Under the pieces are notes generated by a model. The model did no database searches. It worked only from the letters and a program-made list of their open reading frames with translations, and was not told the DNA's origin. The position numbers and the translations under genes are program-made. Positions 49,807 to 59,088 of a stretch of DNA of 60,752 bases are shown here, one piece after another. Position 1 is the stretch's first letter; each line of letters begins with the position of its first letter. Source of the DNA: an uncultured Muribaculaceae bacterium (GTDB taxonomy: Bacteria; Bacteroidota; Bacteroidia; Bacteroidales; Muribaculaceae); NCBI GenBank assembly GCA_910576935.1, contig CAJTKG010000014.1, forward strand, positions 1 to 60,752. The letters run 5' to 3'.

Positions 49807-50981
49807 CTCGTGTTGTACATTTTGGTGTAATAATCGCGGTATTCGCCCGATGTGACGCTGTCGACCCAGTCGAGGTTGTCGAGATACCATCTTACGGTCT
49901 TTTCAATGCCTTCGCTGAATGGTGTGAGGGGCAGCCATCCGAGCTCGGCGGCGATCTTCTCGGGGTTGATGGCGTAGCGCATGTCATGGCCCGGACGGTC
50001 GGTGACAAATTTTATCAGCTTGTGGCTGACGTTTTCACGCGGGCATTTCAAAATATCGCCGTAGTGGCTGTCATTGTCGACGAGACGGCAGATGATGTCG
50101 ATGACAGTGCGCACGATCTCAATGTTTGTGTGTTCGTTGAATCCGCCGATGTTATAGACTTCGCCGATGCGTCCGCGACAGAGCACGGCATCGATGGCGG
50201 CGGCATGGTCGTCGACATAAAGCCAGTCGCGCACATTGGTGCCGTCGCCGTAGACGGGCAACGGCTTACCGTGTATGATATTGTTTATTATCAGTGGTAT
50301 GAGCTTTTCAGGAAATTGATATGGCCCGTAGTTGTTGCTGCAACGGGTGATCAATACCGGCAGCCGGTATGTTTCGTGATATGCTTTTACGAGGAGGTCG
50401 GCAGAGGCTTTTGATGCAGAATAGGGCGATCGCGGACTTAAGGGCGTGGTCTCGGCGAACAGGCCGGTGCCGTAGGCCGTCGCGTCATGGCGTGCGCCGA
50501 CGACGGCACTGACAGTATCACTGACAGCCACAGGTATTCCATCGGGGCGGTCTTTGGCGAGAGCGCCGTAAACTTCGTCGGTGCTTACTTGTAAAAAACG
50601 GCGCTCGCCCGCACTTGTCGAGGCGATTTGTTGTCTGAAGGCTTCGAGCAGAGTTTGCGTACCCATGACGTTGGTCGACACGAATATGGCCGGGTCGTCG
50701 ATGCTGCGGTCGACATGGCTCTCGGCTGCGAAGTTGACTATATAGTCGGGATTACAGTCTGTCATCAGTGTCGTCATTGCCTTGGCATCGCGAATGTCGG
50801 CCTTGACAAACTTTACGACCCCCGAAGCGATTTCTGTTTCGAGATTGGCGGCATTGCCGGCATAGGTCAGTGAGTCGACGACAGTGACCTGTGCGTCGCT
50901 GCCGTGGCAGGCAATTATATATTTGACAAAATTGGTGCCTATGAAACCGGCGCCTCCCGTGACAAGATATTTTTTCATCAT
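49803..50981 (-). CDS. rmlB: dTDP-glucose 4,6-dehydratase
   Basis: A 392-residue short-chain dehydrogenase/reductase family enzyme that converts dTDP-glucose to dTDP-4-keto-6-deoxyglucose. NAD binding is GGAGFIG near the N-terminus; the catalytic triad region has STDEVYG and YSASK (Tyr-xxx-Lys). DSLTYAGN and NNYGPYQFPEKLIPL are RmlB hallmarks. The chain is 35-40 residues longer than most, owing to an insert before the YSASK motif, as in other Bacteroidales. It is the first gene of the operon; a near-consensus -7 element (TAACTTCG, minus strand, about 50986-50993) precedes it. An ATG at 50978 is equally possible as start. Confidence 0.95.
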   Translation of the reverse strand: MMKKYLVTGGAGFIGTNFVKYIIACHGSDAQVTVVDSLTYAGNAANLETEIASGVVKFVKADIRDAKAMTTLMTDCNPDYIVNFAAESHVDRSIDDPAIFVSTNVMGTQTLLEAFRQQIASTSAGERRFLQVSTDEVYGALAKDRPDGIPVAVSDTVSAVVGARHDATAYGTGLFAETTPLSPRSPYSASKASADLLVKAYHETYRLPVLITRCSNNYGPYQFPEKLIPLIINNIIHGKPLPVYGDGTNVRDWLYVDDHAAAIDAVLCRGRIGEVYNIGGFNEHTNIEIVRTVIDIICRLVDNDSHYGDILKCPRENVSHKLIKFVTDRPGHDMRYAINPEKIAAELGWLPLTPFSEGIEKTVRWYLDNLDWVDSVTSGEYRDYYTKMYNTR

Positions 50982-51098
50982 AGAGCGAAGTTACTACATT
51001 TCTGTTAAAAAGACATCACCTTAGCCTTGCTTTTTGTTAAAAAACTATGAATAAATAAAAATAAGGACGGTGCTATTGATTTAATATAAATAAATGAC

Positions 51099-51106
51099 TA
51101 ATTTTG
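51099..51106 (+). promoter_or_regulatory. -7 element of the BspA-like gene
   Basis: TAATTTTG with ATTG about 20 bases upstream. The leader to 51203 is about 95 bases, longer than for most genes here. Confidence 0.55.
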
Positions 51107-51202
51107 TGCAAAAGACTCTAAAAGAGTGTTAAATGCATGAGCCTTGATACCATGAGTGAAAATTAACCATTTAAATACAAACCATTAATTAATCAATCAA
51201 TT

Positions 51203-54200
51203 ATGTTCATCTCTACGCTAACTAAAGCATTCCCGTCAAAGCGGGTTGCTATGCTTGCGCTTGTCGCAGCCGGCGCTATGATGGCTTCGGCCCAGACATT
51301 CGTGGCCGACGGCGTCATCTGGAAAGCCTCCGGCAACAAGCTGACGGCCCAGAAGATCGGCACAACACTGACAACCGATCAGACGGCTCCCACGGTATAT
51401 GCCGGTGATATCGTTATCAAAGACAAGATCGAATACGGCGGCAAGACCTACATTGTCAGCAGTATCGCATCTGTCTTTAAGGACTCTGAAATAACATCTG
51501 TCTCTATTGCCGACGGCGTTGCCACTATCAGCCGCGGTTGTTTCAGCGGATGTAAGAATCTCAAGACAGCCAAATTCCCTGCCGACCTCGTGACGTTCAC
51601 CGGCGATATGTTTGCTAACTGTACCTCACTCGAGGAGTTTGAAATACCCGGTACGGTCAAGGAAGTTGCGAGCAACCAGTTTAAAAACTGCTCTGCCCTG
51701 CGTAAACTTGTCATTGCCGACGGTCCGACGGCTCTCGAACTTTCGGCGGGCGCATTCACTGTGGACGAAGGTATCACGATTCCGCTCGAAGAAGTTGTGC
51801 TCAACCGTGCCATCGGTGCGAAATACACAGCCATGGATACCAAACCTTTCCGTGGCGCCAAGTCGCTCAAGAAAGTTACTATTGGCGGCAGCTGCGTGAG
51901 CCTGCCCGCAAGCTATTTCGAAAATTCGACCCTCGAGACAGTCGTTTTTGAAAGCGCATTCACAACCCTCAATACCAACGTCTTCGCTGCCACAAACATC
52001 AGCGAGATCACTCTTCCCGAAGGCGTTACCTCGATTCCCGCATCTCTGATGCAGAACTGCAAGCAGCTTAATAAAGTTACTCTCGGCTCTGCTGTCGAGA
52101 GCATCGGCGACATGGCGTTCTATAAATCGACAGTTTCGGAGATCGTTCTACCCGCTTCGGTCAAGAGCATCGGCCAGATGGCTTTCAGTGGTGCCAAGAT
52201 CGCCGGAGACCTCGTAGTTCCCGAAGCAGTCAAGACTATCGGCTCACAGGCTTATGCAAACAACGGCGCTCTTGTGTCGGTGACTCTTCCTGCTGCCACG
52301 ACACGCATCGGCGACGGCGCATTCCTCGGTTGTACATCTATCTCCAAGTTTGCCGTAGCAGCCGATAACGAAAAGTATTCGGCTGATGCAGACGGCAAAT
52401 ATATCCAGAGCAAAGACGGCGAGACCATTGTCTGCTATGCCCCCAAGGCAGCCGGAACAGAGTTCACAGGCAATTTCAAAGCAGTAGCTCCCTATGCGTT
52501 CTATAAATCATCGCTTGAGAGCGTCACACTTCCCGCCTGCAATACTTTAGGCGATTACGCACTGAGCGAGACTCCTATCACCAAGCTTGAGGTCAGAGGT
52601 CTTGTCGGTCGCTATGTAGCCAAAGACTGTAAGGCACTCAAAGAGCTTACTGTTGACTGCACAGAGGTTCCCTTTGGTGTTGTTTCGGGTTGCGAAGCAC
52701 TCGAAAAAGTCAATTTCACCAAATCGACGATTGTCGTAAAACAGGACGCTTTTGCCGGATGTACATCTCTCAAGAGCCTCGACCTCGGCTCGGTGCTCGC
52801 TATCCTTGAGGCTGATTGCTTCAAAGGCAGCGGTATCGAGACTCTCATTGTAGGCTCGACATTCCCGCCGGCTCTGGCCGATGGTGTCTTTACTGCCGAA
52901 AGCTCAAATATCACTGTTAAGGTTCCCGTCGACCTCGTAGAAGACTACAAAGCCGCTGACGGATGGAAATATCTCAATATTGCAGGCGACGCCAATCTTG
53001 TAGCAGGCGGTGCCGACATGGGCATGCCCGCAGGTCTCTACTATGCGGGCGAGGACGGTATGCTCCACGCTGTCTATGCCGATGGCAATGACGATACATA
53101 CGACGTCGGCGGTGTGCCTCACACATTCCAGCTCATTGAGTTCCAGAACCGTATCTACGGCGCATCTGCCGGTCAGAAATTCGTCTACTCGGCCACCAGT
53201 GCCGTTGACGGCGATGGCAAACTTTTCTACATCTCCAAGATCGGCGGTGAGGTGTTCCAGGCAACTGTTCTTGACAATGCCGGCAACAATGCCTATAAAG
53301 ATCCCTTCGGTCTCTATATCTACGGCGAAGACCTCTATGTCAACGACCGTAATGTCTGTGTCCGCAAAGTACCCGCTACGGCTATCGCTCTTCCCCAAAG
53401 CTATGCTTCGTGGATGGAAAACAACTGGCTCGGTTACTATGGCCTCAACTGGTCATACGGTTGTATCAAATCAGGCTTTGCCATCACAACAGAGCCCGAC
53501 ACCAAAGAACCGCTTTATTGGGTGGGCATGAAGTTTAACGGCAACGGCATCTACCGTTTTGTCGAAGGTGATATTCTTGTTCCCTACAAAGATGAAGAAG
53601 GTAAGGACGTCAAACCCAAACTGCCCAAATATGATCCTATGCTGGCCTCCATGTTGCCTCTCTTCACCACATTTAACGTCGACGAGGTTAACGGTCATCT
53701 CTACATTTATATAGAAAAGACAGCCGGTGACGAGAATACAATGACTCGCGGTGGTCTCTATCGTATCGACCTCGACAAATTATATGCCAATCCCGATCCC
53801 GCCAACCTGTCGGCTCTCGAGCCCGTTCTCATCGACGGCTCTCCCGTGAAATATGAAGGCTCGGGTGTTACCGAACACGTAGGCATCACCCAGCTCGCCT
53901 TTGACGAGAAGCACGAATATCTCTACTGGTGCTATCGCGCTCCTTCACCTGAAGAAGCCGCTGCCAACGAAGCTTCTACTTTCGATGAGATGGCTGAAAG
54001 CGGCAAGTATTGGTGGGCAGACAAATATGACGAGAACAATCCCCTCCACCACAGCGGCATCAAGCGCATCAAACTCGGCGAGGCCAAGCCTGTTGTTGAG
54101 ATGGTTAAAGCCGGTGTCAACGGTTATGGCATCGTACCCGTCCGTTATGAAGGCTCTGTCAAACCCGGTTCGGGCGTAGCTAATGTTGTCATCAACAACG

Positions 54201-54409
54201 CCAAACTCGTCAGCGTTGCCAACAATGTGATCGCTGCCGCTCAGGATGTTGATGTAGCAGTATACGATCTCAACGGTGTAATGGTCGGTGCTGCCGTCCT
54301 CGCCGCAGGTCAGGAATATAATCTCGATAACCTTGCCGCCGGTGCATACGTTGTCAGCGCTGTCGCTGCAAACGGTGATGCTCAGGCTGTCAAATATATC
54401 AAGAAATAA
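51203..54409 (+). CDS. BspA-type leucine-rich-repeat surface protein with sorting-like tail
   Basis: A 1068-residue secreted protein. The signal peptide ends near residue 31 (MMASAQT). Residues about 75-590 are leucine-rich repeats of the BspA/LRR_5 type (CFSGCKNLKTAKFP, MFANCTSLEEFEIPGTV and AFAGCTSLKSLDL repeat about every 23 residues). Residues about 600-980 look like a beta-rich, propeller-like domain (YYAGEDGMLHAVYADG, GLYIYGEDLYVNDRNV). The tail VAVYDLNGVMVG and GAYVVSAVAANGDAQAVKYIKK fits a type IX secretion sorting domain. Such proteins bind host or bacterial surfaces. A terminator follows. The function is inferred from the family only. Confidence 0.85.
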   Translation: MFISTLTKAFPSKRVAMLALVAAGAMMASAQTFVADGVIWKASGNKLTAQKIGTTLTTDQTAPTVYAGDIVIKDKIEYGGKTYIVSSIASVFKDSEITSVSIADGVATISRGCFSGCKNLKTAKFPADLVTFTGDMFANCTSLEEFEIPGTVKEVASNQFKNCSALRKLVIADGPTALELSAGAFTVDEGITIPLEEVVLNRAIGAKYTAMDTKPFRGAKSLKKVTIGGSCVSLPASYFENSTLETVVFESAFTTLNTNVFAATNISEITLPEGVTSIPASLMQNCKQLNKVTLGSAVESIGDMAFYKSTVSEIVLPASVKSIGQMAFSGAKIAGDLVVPEAVKTIGSQAYANNGALVSVTLPAATTRIGDGAFLGCTSISKFAVAADNEKYSADADGKYIQSKDGETIVCYAPKAAGTEFTGNFKAVAPYAFYKSSLESVTLPACNTLGDYALSETPITKLEVRGLVGRYVAKDCKALKELTVDCTEVPFGVVSGCEALEKVNFTKSTIVVKQDAFAGCTSLKSLDLGSVLAILEADCFKGSGIETLIVGSTFPPALADGVFTAESSNITVKVPVDLVEDYKAADGWKYLNIAGDANLVAGGADMGMPAGLYYAGEDGMLHAVYADGNDDTYDVGGVPHTFQLIEFQNRIYGASAGQKFVYSATSAVDGDGKLFYISKIGGEVFQATVLDNAGNNAYKDPFGLYIYGEDLYVNDRNVCVRKVPATAIALPQSYASWMENNWLGYYGLNWSYGCIKSGFAITTEPDTKEPLYWVGMKFNGNGIYRFVEGDILVPYKDEEGKDVKPKLPKYDPMLASMLPLFTTFNVDEVNGHLYIYIEKTAGDENTMTRGGLYRIDLDKLYANPDPANLSALEPVLIDGSPVKYEGSGVTEHVGITQLAFDEKHEYLYWCYRAPSPEEAAANEASTFDEMAESGKYWWADKYDENNPLHHSGIKRIKLGEAKPVVEMVKAGVNGYGIVPVRYEGSVKPGSGVANVVINNAKLVSVANNVIAAAQDVDVAVYDLNGVMVGAAVLAAGQEYNLDNLAAGAYVVSAVAANGDAQAVKYIKK

Positions 54410-54439
54410 TCATTCGGTCTGACAGACCGTAAATTGTTT

Positions 54440-54475
54440 GCGGGGACGCGTCACTGTGATGCGTCCCCGCTTTAT
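54440..54475 (+). terminator. Terminator after the BspA-like gene
   Basis: A 14-base stem (54440-54453 with 54457-54470, one G-T pair) with a three-base loop, then TTTATG. It resembles the ferritin terminator in arm sequence. Confidence 0.8.
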
Positions 54476-54482
54476 GTAGTTA

Positions 54483-54550
54483 TGGAACGAAAGTTTCCAA
54501 CCCTCGTATTGAATCCAAGACGCTATGGAGCAAGGACTTTAACCCTTGCG
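54483..54550. repeat. Pair of REP-like palindromes
   Basis: ATGGAACGAAAGTTT with a degenerate partner (54483-54507) and ATGGAGCAAGGACTTTAACCC-TTGC (54525-54549) are two members of the GCAAGGGTTT palindrome family. They lie between convergent genes. Confidence 0.6.
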
Positions 54551-54613
54551 GCTGCCATAAATGTTTTTATTTTACGGTGACCTAAATCACAGCTCGCTAT
54601 CCCGTTGCGCAGA

Positions 54614-57016
54614 TCAGTCGAATGCCCCGGAGATTGATTCGTCGACTTCTTCGGGTATCTCCTCGCCGTAATATTCGCCTTCGCAGAGGTTTATGTCGGC
54701 GGGGAAGTTGAAGCGCGATTCCTGGCTGTAGGGCAGTGTCTTGTCGGCGTATACCCGTGTGATATACTTGCCGTAGACGGGCAGTGCCATCGATGCGCCC
54801 TGACCCTGGGCCATGTTGTTGAAATGGATATAACGTTCGTCGCCGCCGACCCATACGCCTGAGACGAGGTCGGGCGTGAAGCCCATAAACCAGCCGTCGG
54901 CGTTGAAGTTGGTTGTGCCGGTCTTGCCGCCCATCTGGGCCGTTATGTTATAGGGCGCGCGACGCAGGCGATTGCCCGTTCCCGAATCGACCACGTTGAG
55001 AAGCATCGAGAGTATGCGCCAGTAACCCTTCTCGGTTATGACCTCGGTGTGTATCGGCGTGAAGTCGCTGATGATGTTGCCGTTTGCGTCGGCGATGGCG
55101 GTGACAAACATCGGGTCGACGCGCATACCTTTGTTGGCATATGCCGTATATGCCGTCACCATTTCCTTGACCGACACTTCGCACGGGCCGAGACAGAGCG
55201 ACATAACGGCCGGCAGTCGGTTGGTAATGCCGTAGCTGTGCATGCGTTTGACAAGTTCGGCAGGGCTGAGTTGAGCCATTAGTCGTGCCGAAATCCAGTT
55301 GTTTGAGTTGGTGAGAGCCCATCTCAGGTCGACCATTTCGCCCACGCGGGCCGAGCCTGCGTTGCGCGGCGACCAGGGACGGCCATTCTCGTCGGTATAT
55401 GTAGGCTGTTCGTTGAGAAACATGTCACAGGGAGTGAAATCCGACTCCATTGCATAAGTATAGAGAAACGGTTTGATTGTCGAACCTACCTGACGACGGC
55501 CTGTCGAGACCATGTCATACTGGAAGAATTTGAAATCGGGACCGCCGACATAAGCCTTGACGTAGCCTGTTTTCGGGTCCATCGACATGAAGCCCGTGCG
55601 CAGGAAGTGTTTGGTGTATAGCAGCGAGTCGAGAGGCGTCATGACCGTGTCGGTCGGGCCGTCGTAGCTGAAGACTGTCATATCTACAGGTATGTCGAAT
55701 TCGCGGCGTATCTCGCTTTCGCTCTTACCGGCGATTTTGCCGACGCGGTGGCGCTCGCTCTGGCGTATGGCGTTGTCGATAAGCTTTTTGCGCAGATCTG
55801 ATGTCAGCTCGGCCGGGTTTGAGGAGTAGGGCGCTGTCGACGAATTGCGTTTCTCGCGGAAGAACTGCTGCTGGAGGCTGCGCATATGTTCGTTGACGGC
55901 CTGCTCTGCATAGGTCTGCATCCGCGAGTCGAGAGTCGTGTAGATCTTGAGGCCGTCGTTATAGATGTCATAGTTTGTGCCGTCGGCTTTGGGGTTCTTT
56001 TCTATCCAGCCGTAGAGCGGGTTTGTCTCCCAGGCGATGGAGTCGTCGGTATATTTCTGTGAGTCCCATGACGGATAGTTGCTCTTATCCGGCTTCTTGG
56101 CCGTTAGGTAGCGGCGCAGTTCTTCGCGGAAGTAAGGAGCGAGGCCTTCTTTGTGGTCTACGCGGTGGAAGTCGAGTGTGAGCGGCAGGGCCGAGAGTGA
56201 GTCGAGCTCGGCGCGGGTGAGCATATCGGCTTTATACATCTGCTCGAGCACGGTGTTGCGGCGCAGGCGCGTGCGTTCGTTGTGGCGCACGGGGTTGAAG
56301 TATGACGGATTCTTGGCCATGCCCACGAGCGTGGCGGCTTCTTCGACGCTGAGGTCTGACGCCTCTTTGTTGAAGTAGATCTTCGCTGCCGATTTGATAC
56401 CCACCGCGTTATACAGGAAATCAAACTGGTTGAGATACATCTTCAATATCTCGTCTTTCGAGTAGAAGCGTTCGAGTTTTGCGGCTATCATCCACTCGAC
56501 GGGTTTCTGAAGCGCACGCGCGAGAAGATTGCTGCTTGGTGGTGTATATAATTGTTTGGCAAGTTGTTGCGTGATTGTCGAGCCGCCGCCGGCGTTTTTT
56601 TGCTGTAAGAGCAATGTCTTGACGGCCACACGTGTCAGGGCGCGGGCATCAATGCCCGAGTGGTCTCTGAAGCGTGAGTCTTCGGTGGCTATGAGGGCGT
56701 TGATGACATTGGGCGATATCTCGTCGAAGTCGGCATAGACGCGGTTGCCGGTGCTGCGGAAGTAGCGGCCTATCTCGACGCCGTCGGCTGTGTAGACCAC
56801 AGAGGCAAATTTATCCTGGGGATTTTTTAGTTCTTCGATCGGCGGCATATAGCCGACAAGGCCGTTGTAGGCCATTATGAAGAAGATGACGGCGCAGGCT
56901 ACGAGGGCCGCGAAGATGATCCAGAGGCGTTTGATTATTTTTTTTGTGCGCGGTTTGATGGCCGGCACACCCGTTTTTGTCGATGTCTTTGATGTTGATT
57001 TGTTTGTCGTTGCCAT
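54614..57016 (-). CDS. Penicillin-binding protein 1A
   Basis: An 800-residue bifunctional peptidoglycan synthase with a cytoplasmic tail, a membrane helix (about 30-50, IIFAALVACAVIFFIMAYNG), a GT51 transglycosylase (EDSRFRDHSGID with the catalytic Glu, GGSTITQQLAKQLYT, KDEILKMYLNQ) and a transpeptidase domain. Transpeptidase motifs are SxxK in GSTIKPF (the serine nucleophile), SNN in TNSNNWIS and KTGTT. The ending is acidic (EEVDESISGAFD). It stands alone with its own promoter. Confidence 0.94.
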   Translation of the reverse strand: MATTNKSTSKTSTKTGVPAIKPRTKKIIKRLWIIFAALVACAVIFFIMAYNGLVGYMPPIEELKNPQDKFASVVYTADGVEIGRYFRSTGNRVYADFDEISPNVINALIATEDSRFRDHSGIDARALTRVAVKTLLLQQKNAGGGSTITQQLAKQLYTPPSSNLLARALQKPVEWMIAAKLERFYSKDEILKMYLNQFDFLYNAVGIKSAAKIYFNKEASDLSVEEAATLVGMAKNPSYFNPVRHNERTRLRRNTVLEQMYKADMLTRAELDSLSALPLTLDFHRVDHKEGLAPYFREELRRYLTAKKPDKSNYPSWDSQKYTDDSIAWETNPLYGWIEKNPKADGTNYDIYNDGLKIYTTLDSRMQTYAEQAVNEHMRSLQQQFFREKRNSSTAPYSSNPAELTSDLRKKLIDNAIRQSERHRVGKIAGKSESEIRREFDIPVDMTVFSYDGPTDTVMTPLDSLLYTKHFLRTGFMSMDPKTGYVKAYVGGPDFKFFQYDMVSTGRRQVGSTIKPFLYTYAMESDFTPCDMFLNEQPTYTDENGRPWSPRNAGSARVGEMVDLRWALTNSNNWISARLMAQLSPAELVKRMHSYGITNRLPAVMSLCLGPCEVSVKEMVTAYTAYANKGMRVDPMFVTAIADANGNIISDFTPIHTEVITEKGYWRILSMLLNVVDSGTGNRLRRAPYNITAQMGGKTGTTNFNADGWFMGFTPDLVSGVWVGGDERYIHFNNMAQGQGASMALPVYGKYITRVYADKTLPYSQESRFNFPADINLCEGEYYGEEIPEEVDESISGAFD

Positions 57017-57040
57017 AGGGCGTATGGTGTTATTAACTTA

Positions 57041-57048
57041 CAAAGTTA
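57041..57048 (-). promoter_or_regulatory. -7 element of the PBP1A gene
   Basis: TAACTTTG on the minus strand gives a leader of about 20 bases before 57016. Confidence 0.6.
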
Positions 57049-57224
57049 ACACTTCCCGTCCAATTATGCAACAGCATCTCCGACGCCGTCGGTCGCCGTC
57101 GGTCGTCGGTCAACCTTGTCGTCGGTCTTGTCGGAAACGGCGACTCCCGTCACATCTATTATGCGTCGGGAGTCGTGTTGACGGCCTTTGTGCCGTAAAA
57201 TATTGTTTGCCGTTTGGCTTGGTC

Positions 57225-57374
57225 TTATTTGAGGGCGTCTTTTACAGCGTCGTTGGGAACCATGTCTTCCTTGAAGACATATGCGCCGGTCTTGGGCGAT
57301 TTCACCATTTTGATGACCTTGCTGTATGTGCGGCCTTCACCTTTCTGAAGTGATGCGACGGTTTTCTTTGCCAT
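57225..57374 (-). CDS. DUF4295 small basic protein
   Basis: A 49-residue gene starting at ATG 57374 (MAKKTVASLQKGEGRTYSKV) and ending DAVKDALK. It lies 11 bases after rpmG on the same strand. The pattern and position match the DUF4295 family, which in Bacteroidetes follows rpmB-rpmG and may be ribosome-associated (inference from position). Confidence 0.85.
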   Translation of the reverse strand: MAKKTVASLQKGEGRTYSKVIKMVKSPKTGAYVFKEDMVPNDAVKDALK

Positions 57375-57385
57375 ATCTCAGTGTC

Positions 57386-57574
57386 TTATTTTATTTCTTT
57401 GTGAACGGTTACACGCTTAAGTATGGGGTTGTATTTCTTAAGCTCAAGTCTCTCGGTTGTGTTCTTGCGGTTTTTGGTAGTGATATATCGTGATGTGCCG
57501 GGCATACCGCTTGCCTTGTGTTCGGTGCATTCAAGAATAACCTGCACGCGATTACCTTTTGCTTTCTTTGCCAT
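57386..57574 (-). CDS. rpmG: 50S ribosomal protein L33
   Basis: A 62-residue ribosomal protein (MAKKAKGNRVQVILECTEHK, TTKNRKNTTERLELKKYNP). Only one of the four zinc-binding cysteines remains (Cys16), so it is the zinc-free form. It lies 4 bases after rpmB and before DUF4295. Confidence 0.96.
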   Translation of the reverse strand: MAKKAKGNRVQVILECTEHKASGMPGTSRYITTKNRKNTTERLELKKYNPILKRVTVHKEIK

Positions 57575-57578
57575 CTTC

Positions 57579-57842
57579 TTAGAATCCTATGAATTTAATG
57601 TCGTTATCGTTTAAATATCCCTGCTCGTAAGCTTTTGTGATAGCTGCGTTGAGACCGAGCTTGTTGATTGTGCGCAGACCGGCGGCTGAGATGGTCAGGC
57701 TGATCCAGATGCCTTGTTCAACCCAATAGAATTTCTTGTTGAAGAGGTTGACGTTGAATTTGCGTTTTGTGCGACGCTTCGAGTGTGAGACGTTGTTGCC
57801 CACAAGTGCTTTTTTACCGGTAATTTGACAAATCTTTGACAT
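57579..57842 (-). CDS. rpmB: 50S ribosomal protein L28
   Basis: An 87-residue ribosomal protein (MSKICQITGKKALVGNNVSHSKRRTKRKFNVNL). Length and sequence are typical of Bacteroidetes. It is the first gene of rpmB-rpmG-DUF4295. Confidence 0.97.
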   Translation of the reverse strand: MSKICQITGKKALVGNNVSHSKRRTKRKFNVNLFNKKFYWVEQGIWISLTISAAGLRTINKLGLNAAITKAYEQGYLNDNDIKFIGF

Positions 57843-58146
57843 GGCTGTTTTACTGGTTTATCTTATATTTTTTCTTGTTTGTTAATTCGCGTGTCAGGTG
57901 AACTCGTTTACTATTCTCATATCGTCGCCGGGCGCATCTTTCCTCGGCAGCTTTTTAGTATGAGCCACAAAACAGAGTGCAAAGTAACTTATTTTTTGTC
58001 ACTCCGCCAAATTTTTACATCTGTTTTTCAATATTTTTTTATTGACATTGTGCTTTTTGTGTCTGATGATGTGTTTTTTTCGCCCTCGTGTGTAATAAAT
58101 CGCTCTCTCGGGCGTCTTATCTATGTAATCATTATCAATTATCGCA
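57843..58146. other. Gene-free gap between rpmB and the ABC transporter
   Basis: This 304-base AT-rich stretch holds T runs (about 58011-58075) and no convincing gene; a 127-codon reading frame overlaps the ABC gene out of frame. TTACTTTG on the minus strand at 57980-57987 is a partial -7 match and could start an rpmB leader of about 130 bases. No clear plus-strand promoter for the ABC genes was found. Confidence 0.35.
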
Positions 58147-59088
58147 ATGGAAAATATTCTTACGGCCGAAAATATCGTCAAGACCTATACGCGACACCGT
58201 GCCCTCGACGATGTGTCGATCGCTGTTCCCCGCGGCAAGGTCTACGGTCTTCTCGGCCCTAACGGGGCGGGCAAGACAACGCTCATACGCATCATCAACC
58301 ATATCACCGCCCCCGACAGCGGTGTCGTCACCTTCAACGGTCACCGCCTCTGTGAGGCCGACGTGGCCAACATCGGTTATCTCCCCGAGGAGCGAGGCCT
58401 TTATAAGAAGATGAAAGTCGGCGATCAGGCTGTTTTCTTCGCCCGTCTCAAAGGCCTCGACCGCGCGACGGCGACAAAGGCCCTCAAAGAGTGGTTCGAA
58501 CGCCTCGAGATCTCCGACTGGTGGAACAAGAAAGTCGAGGAGCTCTCTAAAGGCATGGCCCAGAAAGTGCAGTTTATCGTCACCGTACTCCATCGCCCCG
58601 AGTTGCTTATCTTCGACGAACCTTTCTCGGGCTTCGATCCCATCAACGCCAATGTGCTCAAACGCGAGATTCTCCGTCTGCGCGACGAGGGTGCGACGGT
58701 TATCTTCTCGACCCACAATATGGCCAGTGTCGAAGAGCTCTGCGACAGCATCACCCTCATCAACAGCTCGCGCAATATCCTCACGGGCGATGTCCGCGAC
58801 CTGCGCCGCCGCTTCTCCGACAACACCTATGAGTTCAGTTTCCTGGGCGACGAACGTCTCCTTGCCGACACGGTAACGCCCATGGTCAAGGCTCTCGACA
58901 TGCAGGGACTCGACCGCGACGGTTTCCAGACCGTCGCCATGCAGCTCAACAATGCCGACGACCTTCGTCAGATCATCGGCGCCGTCAACGCAGCCGTCGA
59001 CCTCAAGGCTTTCAAACAGCAGCTGCCGACCATGAACGACATATTTATCCGCACCGTAGAAAACTTTAATCAGTCACAACAGCAATGA
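58147..59088 (+). CDS. ABC-2 transporter ATP-binding protein
   Basis: A 313-residue ATPase. Walker A is GPNGAGKTT, the signature reads EELSKGMAQKVQF, Walker B is LLIFDEPFSGFD and the H loop is STHNM. The C-terminal part (about 220-313) resembles the DUF4162 extension of the NatA/YhaQ group. It overlaps the permease gene by four bases. The partner and layout fit the NatAB-type exporters. The substrate is unknown; sodium or peptide export have been proposed for relatives. Confidence 0.9.
   Translation: MENILTAENIVKTYTRHRALDDVSIAVPRGKVYGLLGPNGAGKTTLIRIINHITAPDSGVVTFNGHRLCEADVANIGYLPEERGLYKKMKVGDQAVFFARLKGLDRATATKALKEWFERLEISDWWNKKVEELSKGMAQKVQFIVTVLHRPELLIFDEPFSGFDPINANVLKREILRLRDEGATVIFSTHNMASVEELCDSITLINSSRNILTGDVRDLRRRFSDNTYEFSFLGDERLLADTVTPMVKALDMQGLDRDGFQTVAMQLNNADDLRQIIGAVNAAVDLKAFKQQLPTMNDIFIRTVENFNQSQQQ

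Noticed and set aside
57879..58262. 127-codon frame before the ABC genes
   Set aside because: AT-rich low-complexity start and out-of-frame overlap with the ATPase gene, which has all ABC motifs.
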